From Halobaculum marinum (lineage in GTDB: Archaea > Halobacteriota > Halobacteria > Halobacteriales > Haloferacaceae), in NCBI RefSeq assembly GCF_029338555.1, contig NZ_CP119989.1, forward strand, positions 1,922,001 through 1,986,000: a stretch of DNA of 64,000 nt, in the 5' to 3' direction. The translations under genes were made by a program, and so were the position numbers. The notes below the pieces were generated by a model. The model had not been told where the DNA came from. It saw only the letters and a list, made by a program, of their open reading frames with translations, and did no database searches. Positions 56,038 through 64,000 of the stretch are shown piece by piece. Each line of letters begins with the position of its first letter. Position 1 is the first letter of the stretch.

Positions 56038-58142
56038 CCGATCACCAGGAAGGTCCCGTACGCCAACAGGAGCATGATCGCGGCGTGTTTCACCCCGTCG
56101 CTGACGGTCCCCTCGCCGAGTTGGCCGGCGACGAGGCCCGAGGCGACGCCCTGGATGGCTGCGGCGTGGTAGAACAACACCACGTACGCGTCGACGTTCA
56201 CGCCGCCGAGACTCCCGAGCACGCCCGCAGAGATGCCGCCCGGGACGTTGTTGGCACCGTTCGGACCGGCCAGTTGTGCTCCCTCGACGGCGGGGATGAA
56301 CGCGACCGTCAGCGCCACGATGATCCCGAGGAACACGAGGAACGAGATGTAGATCACCAGCAGGTACGTCACCATCACCTGCCGTCGCTCGCGGCGGAGG
56401 CGGCGGGTCGCGCGGGCTTCGTCGGCGGCAATCTCGAGGACGGGTGCGACCTCGCCGCTGGCGTCGATGGCGTTGGTGACGAGCGCGACCGCGCGCGACA
56501 CCATCGGCGACCTCGTCCGGTCGCGCATCCGCCCGAGCGCCGTCGACACGTCCGCGCCCCACTGCACGTCGCGCCACGCGCGCTCGACCTCGGGTGACAG
56601 TCGGTCGAGGTCCGACCGGGTGAGCCTGCGGAGGCTCTCTACGACGGTCATGCCGGCGTCGTTGATGCTGGCCATCCGGTCGAGGAAGTCCGGCACGGCA
56701 CGCTCGATGGCTCGGGTCCGGCGCTTGTCGACCTCGTAGGCGACGCCGTAGGCGACGAGCACGAACGCGGTCGCCTCGATCAGCGGCGAGTCGACGGCCC
56801 GCGCGACCGCCTGCGGCGTGAGCGCGGCGGGTTCTGTCCTGACCACGACCCATACGAGGCCGAGCGGCACCGTCACCAGCGCCGTGAGCGCGGGTCGGTC
56901 CAGCACCAACTCGCCCGGTCGGCTGGCGACGTCGAGCAGGTTCTCGATGCGGTCGTAGGCGGCCAGCCGTTCGCGACTCTCGCTCCATCCGTCGACCGCG
57001 CCGCCGTCTGGTCGCGCGCTCGCACCGTTCGAAGTGCCCGCCAGCGACGCCAGTCCCAGCACCCGCGGGTCGGTCGCACCGTCGCCCGCCGCCGTGGGGT
57101 CACCCCCCGAGCGCGTGATCGAGTCGATGTAGACGACGAACCCGAACGTCGCCAGTGGGACCGCGAGGTAGACGACGGCGCGCAACAGCGGGAGCGTGTC
57201 GCTGAGGACGATGCCGATGACGACGAGGATGGTGATGAAGAACAGCGGCCCCGCGACCAGCACCGTGACGTACGCCTCTGCGAGCGTCGAGACGAGTTCG
57301 AGGTACTGCTCCTGTTGGGACTCGGCCTCCTCCTGGTAGCGTTCGTACTGGTCGCGGAGGAACCCCGAGAGACTGCGCCCGCTGCCGAGGACGGACGCGA
57401 GATTCTCCCCGAACTCGCCCATCGTCTCGGAGGGCGTCCGCGCAGCCATCCGTTCGAGCGCGGTGAGCACGTCCGTGCCGAAGGTGTTCATGTCGCGGGC
57501 GGCGACGCCCAACTCCCGTGCGGCCTCGCCGTACACGCCCTCGTTGCGGGCGAGCGTGTTCAACACGATGGGGAACGACATCCCGGAGCGTGACAGCGCG
57601 TACACGAACGCGACGGTCCGCGGGAGCGTGGCCTCGACTTGGCTGGCGCGGGCGTGGGCGCGCTGGTCGAGCAATTCCCACCGGAACAGGTACACCGCGA
57701 GGGCGGACCCGGGGCCGACGGTCGCCGCCGACAGCAACAACAGCGGGAACAACTCGGCGACGCCGAGGTCACCGATCTGCGTGAGGCCGGCGAGGAACCC
57801 CAGCGTCGTCGGGAGCGTCGCCCGGACCGCGTCGCCGCCGACGCTGAGGAGTTCGAACGTCGCCGCGGCCGCGTACACCCCGACGACGCTGCCGGCGACA
57901 CCGGCGACGCCCGCGTACAGGAGTGTCGTCGCGGCGTACGACCGGTGGGTCACCGAGACGTGGGCCGCGCGCAGACGGTCGCGCTGTCGACCGCGTCGCG
58001 GACTCTGCTCGGCCACGTAGTCGCCGAACAGGTGGATCGCGAGCCGCGTCGTCGCCAGGTTCGCCCGCGTGCTCACCATGCCGGCGACGACCGGCGCGGC
58101 GACCGCCAGCGCGAGCACCAGCGGCACGTACGACAGCACCAT
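56034..58142 (-). CDS. type II/IV secretion membrane platform (PilC/TadC type), copy 2
   Basis: A 702-residue membrane protein. Two type II secretion F-like halves are visible, at about 85-350 (N-T-F-G-T-D-V-L-T-A-L-E-R-M) and 460-680 (W-G-A-D-V-S-T-A-L-G-R-M). The membrane helices are spread as in copy 1, and both proteins share the pattern of an ordered cytoplasmic bundle before each pair of helices. It follows the ATPase at 58146 on the same strand, with its start 3 nt after the ATPase stop. It overlaps the methyltransferase at its 3' end. Confidence 0.88.
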   Translation of the reverse strand: MVLSYVPLVLALAVAAPVVAGMVSTRANLATTRLAIHLFGDYVAEQSPRRGRQRDRLRAAHVSVTHRSYAATTLLYAGVAGVAGSVVGVYAAAATFELLSVGGDAVRATLPTTLGFLAGLTQIGDLGVAELFPLLLLSAATVGPGSALAVYLFRWELLDQRAHARASQVEATLPRTVAFVYALSRSGMSFPIVLNTLARNEGVYGEAARELGVAARDMNTFGTDVLTALERMAARTPSETMGEFGENLASVLGSGRSLSGFLRDQYERYQEEAESQQEQYLELVSTLAEAYVTVLVAGPLFFITILVVIGIVLSDTLPLLRAVVYLAVPLATFGFVVYIDSITRSGGDPTAAGDGATDPRVLGLASLAGTSNGASARPDGGAVDGWSESRERLAAYDRIENLLDVASRPGELVLDRPALTALVTVPLGLVWVVVRTEPAALTPQAVARAVDSPLIEATAFVLVAYGVAYEVDKRRTRAIERAVPDFLDRMASINDAGMTVVESLRRLTRSDLDRLSPEVERAWRDVQWGADVSTALGRMRDRTRSPMVSRAVALVTNAIDASGEVAPVLEIAADEARATRRLRRERRQVMVTYLLVIYISFLVFLGIIVALTVAFIPAVEGAQLAGPNGANNVPGGISAGVLGSLGGVNVDAYVVLFYHAAAIQGVASGLVAGQLGEGTVSDGVKHAAIMLLLAYGTFLVIG

Positions 58143-58145
58143 CGG

Positions 58146-59828
58146 TCAGCCCCCGTCGCCGGTGCCGGCGCCGGCGCGCTCGCCCCCGGTGTCAGGGTCG
58201 ACGACCGACGCTCCCTCCTCGGCGGCCGTCAACCGGTCCATCACGCGCTCGGCGTCGGCGTAGTACTCGTTCACCAGCGCCGTGAACCGCCGGTAGTCGG
58301 TGACGCCGTGCTCCCGGAGGTGCGACAGGAACGCCCGCCGCCGGCGCATCTCCGACAGCAACTCGGCGCGACTCCACCCGCGTTCCTCTTGGATCTCGTC
58401 GAGCAGCGACGAGTCGTTGCGGCGGAAGCTGTCGGTGTCCGCCTGCCACGCGAACACCGACGAGTAGTCGAGTTCGCCCGTCCGCTGGTCGATGTCGCCG
58501 ATCTCACCGACGGTCTTGGCTCGGCGGACGCGCTCGCCCTCGAACCGGGTGAGCGTCTGGACCGACAGCATGTCGAGCGAGCGCACCATCGCCCGCGGCA
58601 CGTTGATCGGTTCGTTCTCCAGCCGGTTGATCACCGTCTCGATGGAGTCGGCGTGCATCGTCGAGAAGGTGGTGTGGCCGGTGTTCATCGCCTGAAACAG
58701 CGTCAGCGCCTCCTCGCCGCGCACCTCGCCGACGATGATATACTCCGGGCGGTGGCGCAGCGCCGACCGCAACAGGTCGTACATGTCGATGTCCTCGCCC
58801 TCGCCCATCCGCTCGCGGGTGACAGAGGAGAGCCAGTTGTCGTGGTACAGCGACAACTCCCGGGTGTCCTCGATGGTGAGCACCTTCGAGCGCGGCGGCA
58901 CGAACATCGACACCGCGTTCATCGACGTGGTCTTCCCGGAGGCGGTGCCGCCGGCGAAGATGAGGCTCTTGTTGTGCTCGATGCACAGCCAGAAGTACGC
59001 CATCTGTTCGATCGAGAACGTGCCGTAGTTCACGAGGTCGATCGGTGTGAGCGGTTCCTCGGCGTACTGGCGGATGGTGAACGCCGACCCGCGCGGCGTC
59101 ACCTCCTCGCCGAGCGCCAACTCCGCCCGTGACCCGTCCGGGAGGGTCGTCTCGACGATGGGGTCGCCGACGGAGATGTGCCGCCCCGACTGCTGTGCGA
59201 GGCGGATCACGTAGTTGTCGAGTTCGCCCGCTTCGAAGACGACGTTCGTCTCCACGTCGGTGTAGTCGTCGTGGTAGACGAACAGCGGGAGGTCGTAGCC
59301 GTCACACGAGATGTCCTCGATGTGTCGGTCCGACAGGAGTGGGTCGACCTTCCCGAACCCGCGGAAATCGCGTCGGAGGTAGTACAGGAGGGTGTGGAAC
59401 GTCCGCATCCCAGCGTCGACGCCGTACTGCCGCAGCAGCGTCGTCAACTCAGAGCGGAGCGTGTCCTCGGCGGCGCGCTCGGCGTCGCCGCGGTACAGGA
59501 GTGGGTCGCGGATGTCGTCGACGACGCGCGCCAGCAGCGACGCCTCGAACTCGTCGAGTTCGGGTTCGACGACGTTGTACAGGTGTTTGTCCGCCTCGGT
59601 GTCGTAGGTGACGACGACGTACGCGTACGGGGCGTTCACCCAGTAGCGGTCGACCTCGTCTTGGCCGGGCGGCGCGTCGAAGGTGGCCAGCGGGCCGTCC
59701 TCGGCGGGGTGAAACGGGCGGACCGCCAGGTCGGTGCCGCGCAGCACCTCGACGGTGCGGGAGAGCCGTCGACGCAACGCCGACAGTCGATCCTCCCCTG
59801 CGCTCGGCCCGGCGGTGTCCCCCGACAT
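58146..59828 (-). CDS. type II/IV secretion ATPase (PilB type), copy 2
   Basis: A 560-residue secretion ATPase. Walker A G-G-T-A-S-G-K-T-T-S-M-N lies near 290-301, the Asp box E-D-T-R-E-L near 319, and Walker B/His box (V-G-E-V-R-G-E-E-A-L-T-L-F-Q-A-M-N-T-G-H-T) near 365-385. It is much shorter than copy 1 and lacks the acidic tails, so it resembles the standard archaeal PilB/FlaI length. The first 130 residues form the N-terminal domain. It should power the platform encoded at 56034-58142. No pilin gene lies directly beside this pair. Confidence 0.92.
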   Translation of the reverse strand: MSGDTAGPSAGEDRLSALRRRLSRTVEVLRGTDLAVRPFHPAEDGPLATFDAPPGQDEVDRYWVNAPYAYVVVTYDTEADKHLYNVVEPELDEFEASLLARVVDDIRDPLLYRGDAERAAEDTLRSELTTLLRQYGVDAGMRTFHTLLYYLRRDFRGFGKVDPLLSDRHIEDISCDGYDLPLFVYHDDYTDVETNVVFEAGELDNYVIRLAQQSGRHISVGDPIVETTLPDGSRAELALGEEVTPRGSAFTIRQYAEEPLTPIDLVNYGTFSIEQMAYFWLCIEHNKSLIFAGGTASGKTTSMNAVSMFVPPRSKVLTIEDTRELSLYHDNWLSSVTRERMGEGEDIDMYDLLRSALRHRPEYIIVGEVRGEEALTLFQAMNTGHTTFSTMHADSIETVINRLENEPINVPRAMVRSLDMLSVQTLTRFEGERVRRAKTVGEIGDIDQRTGELDYSSVFAWQADTDSFRRNDSSLLDEIQEERGWSRAELLSEMRRRRAFLSHLREHGVTDYRRFTALVNEYYADAERVMDRLTAAEEGASVVDPDTGGERAGAGTGDGG

Positions 59829-59967
59829 CGGTAACTACGGGTCGTAGGGAAGTCCGGTACTTAACTTCACCACCACGAGTAACACGGCTGATAACTGGCG
59901 GTCGTCGCCTTGGCCGCTCGCGGTCGTCCGCGACCGCTCGCGCCCCGCGGCGTGTGGGCCGCGGCGA

Positions 59968-60501
59968 CTACGCGACGCGTTCTGCGCGCAGGAGGACGCC
60001 CCCAAGCGCCAGTTGGAGGAGCGCGCCCACCGGGAGCGAGACTCCCGGGAGGCCGCCGCCAACGCCGAACGAGAGGCCGAAGAAGCGCTCCGGGAACAGG
60101 ACCGACGCGACGAGGAACAACGCGGCGGACGCGACGAGCAGGCCACCCAGCAGCGTGACCGGATCGATGGCCCACGCCTCGACGCGCTCCTCCTCGCGGT
60201 AGTAGTACACCGAGATGGCGAGCGCGACGAGGAACACGAGCGCGCCGGCGACCCACAGCCCGTACGCCACCTGCACAGACGTGCCACGCTGTAGCAGGTA
60301 CGCCGTCACCGGGGTCGAGACGCTCGTCGCGCGCAAGAACGGGAGCCCGAACGCGTAGCGAATCTGCACGAACGGGAAGCGGACGAACAGCACCGACCCA
60401 CCCGAGACGGCGCCGAAGAACACGTTCCACGGCAACAGCGCCGTCACCCACGTCGACAGCACCGCGAGTTCCCCGGCGTACTCCGACCTCACCCAGACCA
60501 T
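59968..60501 (-). CDS. small polytopic membrane protein
   Basis: A 177-residue protein with about four to five hydrophobic helices (roughly 13-30, 33-48, 78-100, 115-138 and 146-170). Between them are short charged loops such as Y-Y-Y-R-E-E-E-R-V-E. It resembles haloarchaeal proteins of a conserved family whose name I cannot give with confidence. No function is known. Start at 60501. It is divergent from the DUF5793-like gene. Confidence 0.65.
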   Translation of the reverse strand: MVWVRSEYAGELAVLSTWVTALLPWNVFFGAVSGGSVLFVRFPFVQIRYAFGLPFLRATSVSTPVTAYLLQRGTSVQVAYGLWVAGALVFLVALAISVYYYREEERVEAWAIDPVTLLGGLLVASAALFLVASVLFPERFFGLSFGVGGGLPGVSLPVGALLQLALGGVLLRAERVA

Positions 60502-60654
60502 GCGTTGTCGACGACCGCGGTGTGAGATAAACCCGCGGGAACCGAGCGAGCGACCCCGGCGTGACGGCACCCGCACGGACCGCCGCAACCGCACGCCAGC
60601 GGTCGCCCGGGGCGTTACGTACTTACACACCGAAACCCTACGTCTCGGTACGGA

Positions 60655-61128
60655 ATGAGGCGCGATCACTTCGAGTTGGCTGTCGAGCACGTCGACTGGG
60701 TAGACACGGACGGCGACCCCGAGAAGCCGCACGTGTACATCGACTTCACGGGTAGCGAGGACCGACTGCGCGAGCGCCTCACCGGCGGCGACGACGAACT
60801 CCTCGCCGCCGAGGAGACGGACGTCGCCTTCCGCCTCCAGGGCGACCACGAGCACGACCCCGAGGCGACGGGCGTCGTCGCCGTCACGAACCGGCTCACG
60901 GGCGACTTCGTCCTCGAACTCAACGAGGACGCGGACGACGTGTTGCGGTTCATCCGTGCGGCTCGCGAGTACGGTCGGGCGGCCGACGGCGACGGTCGCT
61001 ACCGCGTCGAGATCGACGTGCACGGCGAGCGCCTCGTCGCCTACGAGAAGGAGACGTTCCTCGTGTACGACGCCGAGGGAAACCTCCTGCGCCACGAGAG
61101 TCTGATCCCGCCGGGCGTCGAACTGTGA
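60655..61128 (+). CDS. DUF5793-like protein
   Basis: A 157-residue acidic soluble protein. It starts M-R-R-D-H-F-E-L-A-V-E-H-V-D-W-V and follows the pattern of the haloarchaeal DUF5793 family, with V-Y-I-D-F-T-G near 30 and G-V-V-A-V-T-N-R-L-T-G-D-F-V-L-E-L-N near 75-90. The fold is predicted to be mixed beta and helix. No function is known. A TATA-like CGTACTTAC lies about 33 nt before the start. Confidence 0.72.
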   Translation: MRRDHFELAVEHVDWVDTDGDPEKPHVYIDFTGSEDRLRERLTGGDDELLAAEETDVAFRLQGDHEHDPEATGVVAVTNRLTGDFVLELNEDADDVLRFIRAAREYGRAADGDGRYRVEIDVHGERLVAYEKETFLVYDAEGNLLRHESLIPPGVEL

Positions 61129-61237
61129 GGGACCACGACGGAGCGGCTACTCGCACCGCGCGTTCCGCCTCGGACGGGTGCCCTCGCCCCGTGATCGACC
61201 GAAACCGGTTTCTCTCGCACGGTCGCAACAGGGTGCC

Positions 61238-61912
61238 GTGAAGAACGTCACCGACCGCGTCTCGAACCCCTTCGGGATGCAACCCGACTGCGACCGGTTC
61301 GTCCCCGGGTACGGCGACGCGAACGCGGACTTCCACGTCGTCGGCGACCACCCGGGCGTCCACGGCGGCGTCGAGACCGGCGTGCCGTTCACCGACAGCG
61401 AGGCCGGCGCCCGCCTCCTCGACGCGCTCGTCGACGCGGAGTTGCTCGACGCGGCCGGCGACGCTCCCGAGGTCGCCTCCACGTACCTCTCGTACCTCCA
61501 CATGTGTCTCCCCGAGGGGCACCGCCTCGACGGCGACGGCGGACCGTCGGCCGCCTCCTACGACGACATGGAGCGGTTCTTCGACGCGGAACTCCGGGCC
61601 ATCGCCGCACACGTGCTCCTCCCGGTCGGCGCCCGCGCCACCGCCCACGTGCTGGAGACGTACACGGCACAGGCGCACAAGACCGAGATCGACATGCAGG
61701 CGCTCCACGGACGCGAGATCCGCGGTTCGGGCTGGCTCGTCGTTCCGATCAAAGACCCCAGCGAGTGGGTCGAGGCCGACGCCGACCCCGACGGCGTGAG
61801 CGACGCCGACCGACTCGTCGAGGCGCTCGACGAACTCCGCGCCACCGACTATCGCCGGGAGTCTGACCTCGGCCGGTTCATCGCGGGGTCCGACCCGTAC
61901 CTGGTGCGGTAG
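61238..61912 (+). CDS. uracil-DNA glycosylase superfamily protein
   Basis: A 224-residue protein with the UDG-superfamily plan. The first motif (H-V-V-G-D-H-P-G-V-H-G-G near 33-44, G-V-P-F near 48-51) resembles the family's G-E-x-P-G and G-x-P-F. A second region has a serine/histidine context but lacks the classic H-P-S catalytic motif in a clear form, so activity is uncertain. GTG at 61238 (V-K-N-V-T-D-R-V-S-N-P-F-G-M) is the likely start. It follows the DUF5793-like gene on the same strand. Confidence 0.72.
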   Translation: MKNVTDRVSNPFGMQPDCDRFVPGYGDANADFHVVGDHPGVHGGVETGVPFTDSEAGARLLDALVDAELLDAAGDAPEVASTYLSYLHMCLPEGHRLDGDGGPSAASYDDMERFFDAELRAIAAHVLLPVGARATAHVLETYTAQAHKTEIDMQALHGREIRGSGWLVVPIKDPSEWVEADADPDGVSDADRLVEALDELRATDYRRESDLGRFIAGSDPYLVR

Positions 61913-61943
61913 CCGCTTCGAACGGCTGGTTCCGTGCGGCAGA

Positions 61944-63704
61944 CTACGATGGCGGCGCTGCCGCCGGGAGGCGAACCGTCACGGCGGTCCCCGTCTCGTC
62001 CACGTCGAACGTCACTTCGCCCGCAGACTCCTCGGTGATCCAGATCACGAGCCACAGCCCCAGCCCCGACGAGTGCGTGAGCGCCGACTCTCCGTCGGCC
62101 TGGAACGTCGCCAGTTCCTGCTCGGGGATCCCTGGCCCGTCGTCCGCGACGGTGACGGCGACCGTCTCCTCGTCGGCCTCGACGGTCACGTCTATCGTCG
62201 GGTGCTCGCGGTGACTGTGGACGACAGCGTTGTCGAGGAGGTTCTCGAACACCGAGTCGACCAGGTCGCTCGCCTTCACCCACGCCGACTCGGGCGCGTC
62301 GACGGAGACGCGCGCAGTCGGCGCTTTGAACGACAGGCCGTCGGCTTGTGCGCGGACTAAGGCGGCGACGTCGAGACGCGTGAGTTCCGACCCCTCGGCG
62401 TCTAGCGTCGCCTCTACCTCCCTGACCGTCTCCGCGAGGTCGAGCATCTCCTCTGCGGACTCTTGAATCCGTTCGAGCGCGTTGGTCCCGCCGTCGCCGG
62501 ACGCGGTCGGCGTCGGAGCGGGGTCGCGCGCGACGGTGGCCCCGGCGTCGGTCCGTTCGGCGTCGGCTTCCAACAACTCAGCGTACCCCATCACCACGTT
62601 CATCTCGTTGCGGAGGTCGTGTCGCAAGAGCCGGTTGAGCACGCCGACCCGGCGACGGTGACGGTGGCTCTCGGTCACGTCGGTGAGCGTGACGACCCGC
62701 CCGTCGAGCCCACGCCGCGAGAAGTCGGAGACGGTCACCTCGTAGTGACGCCGCCCCTCGGCGGTCGAGCGAGCGATCCGGCGTGCGTCGTCGGCGTCGG
62801 TGGTCGACTCGACCGCCGCGACCGCGTCTGCCACCGACGGGCTAACCGCCGAAAGCGGGCGCCCGAGCGCCTCGTCCCGCTCGACGCCGAGCGGGTCCGT
62901 CGCCGCCGGGTTACAGTCGGTGACCACGCCGTCTTCGGTGAGGACGACGACCCCGTCGTCGGCATGTTCGACCGCGGTGTCGCGCGCGAACGACCGGGCC
63001 GCCGGCGGCACGTCGAGCAGGTCGTGGCGGACCGTGACAGCCGCCAGGAGGATGGCCCCGACGACTACACCGAGTGGCGTCGGGTCGACTCCCGGTGGGA
63101 TCAGGCCGAGGAGGAACGCCGCGTTCCCGACCCACGGCGCCAGCACCGCAAACAGGACGACACCGCCGCGGACGCGGTGGCTGTCTGTGGTCAAGATGGC
63201 GGTTCGACCGATCGCGACCCCGCCGACGCCGAGGAGCACGTACGAGTAGGCGGTGTGGAGGACGAACGCCGGGCCGTACGTCGTGTCGAGGTACGTGGCG
63301 CCGTCGACGGTCCGAAGACCCACCTCACTCCAGAACAGCGACACTCCCGGTGTCAGCCACACGGCCAGTAGTGTCACCGCCGGGACGACGGACAGCCCCG
63401 CGATCAGTCGCCTGTCGACCCGTTCGGTCCGGGCGGTGAAGCGCCAGGCGAACACGACCCACGCGACCGGGAGGAGCGCGACGAACAGGTACCCCAGCTT
63501 CACGGCGAGGAGTTTCCCCGCGAGGTCGCCGCGGGCGTGCGCTCCCGCGACCGCCAGTGACCACCCCGCGGCGGCGACGAGGACCGCCACGAGCGCGGCC
63601 CCCCCGGGGCCGTGGTCACGTCGGCGGAGGGAGACGGCGGCCGCTAGCGCGACCACGCCGCCCGCGGCGAACGCGGGGACGATTGGGAGGTACTGCCACG
63701 TCAT
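61944..63704 (-). CDS. membrane sensor histidine kinase with 7TM and PAS domains
   Basis: A 586-residue kinase. About seven membrane helices fill residues 1-215, then a PAS domain (about 240-345, D-G-V-V-V-L-T-E-D-G-V-V-T-D-C-N-P-A-A), the HisKA helix with the phospho-histidine in R-H-D-L-R-N-E-M-N (about 357-365), and a HATPase domain (about 465-585) with N-box N-L-L-D-N-A and G-box D-D-G-P-G-I-P. No response regulator is adjacent, so the partner is encoded elsewhere. The ATG at 63704 overlaps (ATGA) the stop of a 22-codon frame at 63701-63769. Confidence 0.9.
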   Translation of the reverse strand: MTWQYLPIVPAFAAGGVVALAAAVSLRRRDHGPGGAALVAVLVAAAGWSLAVAGAHARGDLAGKLLAVKLGYLFVALLPVAWVVFAWRFTARTERVDRRLIAGLSVVPAVTLLAVWLTPGVSLFWSEVGLRTVDGATYLDTTYGPAFVLHTAYSYVLLGVGGVAIGRTAILTTDSHRVRGGVVLFAVLAPWVGNAAFLLGLIPPGVDPTPLGVVVGAILLAAVTVRHDLLDVPPAARSFARDTAVEHADDGVVVLTEDGVVTDCNPAATDPLGVERDEALGRPLSAVSPSVADAVAAVESTTDADDARRIARSTAEGRRHYEVTVSDFSRRGLDGRVVTLTDVTESHRHRRRVGVLNRLLRHDLRNEMNVVMGYAELLEADAERTDAGATVARDPAPTPTASGDGGTNALERIQESAEEMLDLAETVREVEATLDAEGSELTRLDVAALVRAQADGLSFKAPTARVSVDAPESAWVKASDLVDSVFENLLDNAVVHSHREHPTIDVTVEADEETVAVTVADDGPGIPEQELATFQADGESALTHSSGLGLWLVIWITEESAGEVTFDVDETGTAVTVRLPAAAPPS

Positions 63705-63769
63705 CCCGTCGTCGCCGTCGTCGCGGCGTCGGTCGGCGGCGACGAGCCGAGCGCGACAGGCTGATTCAT
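63701..63769 (-). CDS. possible 22-residue leader peptide coupled to the histidine kinase
   Basis: A frame of 22 codons starts at ATG 63769 (M-N-Q-P-V-A-L-G-S-S-P-P) and stops with TGA at 63701-63703, inside an ATGA overlap with the kinase start. A TATA-like stretch on the minus strand at about 63796-63804 would start a leaderless transcript at this ATG. The peptide has no recognised domain. It may exist to feed ribosomes to the kinase or to regulate it, or it may be chance. Confidence 0.4.
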   Translation of the reverse strand: MNQPVALGSSPPTDAATTATTG

Positions 63770-63795
63770 GTAACGCTCCTGACGGTGGCGGGTAC

Positions 63796-63804
63796 TTACA
63801 TTTT
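63796..63804 (-). promoter_or_regulatory. TATA-like element before the leader frame and kinase
   Basis: The minus strand reads AGTAAAATGTAAG across this position, centred about 30 nt before the ATG at 63769. This spacing suits a leaderless archaeal promoter for the short frame rather than for the kinase start. Confidence 0.45.
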
Positions 63805-63883
63805 ACTCTCCGATTACAGGACAACTGAATTGGACTTCTGGCCCACACGTGCGGCGCGGGTCTCTCCAGCAGTCGCCATCACC

Positions 63884-64000
63884 TCACAGCACGAGGAGGC
63901 CGACCCCGTAGACGAGGAGCGCTCCGGCAAGCGCGGTGCCCGCAGCGGCGGCGTGGATCCGGAGCGCCCGCCGTCGGTCGGCCCGGCGAGCCGCCGGGTC
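63884..64000 (-). CDS. C-terminal end of a membrane protein, cut by the window edge
   Basis: The minus-strand frame is open from the right edge to a TGA at 63884-63886. It holds 38 residues: a basic R-R-A-D-R-R-R-A-L-R-I-H segment and then a hydrophobic helix ending A-L-L-V-Y-G-V-G-L-L-V-L. This looks like the last membrane helix of a protein whose 5' part lies beyond the window. No family can be named. Confidence 0.55.
   Translation of the reverse strand, partial: DPAARRADRRRALRIHAAAAGTALAGALLVYGVGLLVL

Noticed and set aside
1-64000. CRISPR arrays, intact insertion sequences, rRNA genes
   Set aside because: No regularly spaced repeats, no transposase gene with terminal inverted repeats, and no rRNA-like stretch were seen on either strand.

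Overview
The window is a piece of a haloarchaeal (class Halobacteria) chromosome. GC content is high with GC-rich third codon positions, and the proteins are strongly acidic. The families present are typical of the group: HalOD1 output domain, Bat-type regulator with PAS and HTH_10, TrmB, dodecin, halocyanin, archaeal type IV pilins with the A-V-S-P-V-I-G segment, KEOPS Pcc1, ribosomal protein eS1, archaeal TatA and CDP-alcohol phosphotransferases. Many genes look leaderless, with a TATA-like element about 27 nt before the start codon. Others are joined by 4-nt ATGA or GTGA overlaps. I see no CRISPR array, intact insertion sequence or rRNA. The genus cannot be fixed from sequence alone.

Layout. 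1-8.1 kb: a cut-off DUF456-like membrane gene, an amidase, a BKACE-type beta-keto acid cleavage enzyme with a small cysteine protein, a MaoC-like protein, an amidohydrolase, and two paralogous HD phosphohydrolases flanking a lipoprotein gene. 8.2-13.4 kb: an Lrp regulator, an inositol-phosphatase-family enzyme, small haloarchaeal proteins, tRNA-Leu, a HalOD1 protein, a DUF309-like protein and an M42 peptidase. 13.5-19 kb: an aerobic terminal oxidase cluster (coxB, a fused coxA-coxC, a subunit IV) with flanking membrane genes. 19-25 kb: an AstE/aspartoacylase-like enzyme, a second M42 peptidase, TrmB, a PAC2 protein, an MscS channel and dodecin. 25-33 kb: membrane proteins, a second MscS-like channel, an IscA-type Fe-S protein, a methyltransferase, hisD, a Nudix protein, a CDP-alcohol phosphotransferase and a halocyanin.

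33.3-35.0 kb is a low-GC two-gene islet (four-helix membrane protein plus degenerate Nudix protein) set against a ribosomal operon, and it is the best candidate for an undescribed system. 35-38 kb: the rps15 / RecJ-like / pcc1 / rps3ae operon, then tRNA-Ala. 38.2-50.6 kb: two regulators, a type IV pilin, and an operon of secretion ATPase, membrane platform and five small pilin-like proteins. 51-54 kb: tRNA-Arg, TatA, an HD protein, an MFS transporter and tRNA-Gly. 54-60 kb: a thioredoxin-reductase-like flavoprotein and a second ATPase-platform pair translationally joined to a Trm9-like methyltransferase. 60-64 kb: a small membrane protein, a DUF5793-like protein, a UDG-superfamily protein, a membrane histidine kinase and a cut-off membrane gene.

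The main functional themes are aerobic respiration (oxidase and copper proteins), surface pilus assembly (two secretion systems plus Tat export), metabolic sensing (TrmB with a consensus-like site in its own promoter) and translation or tRNA modification.
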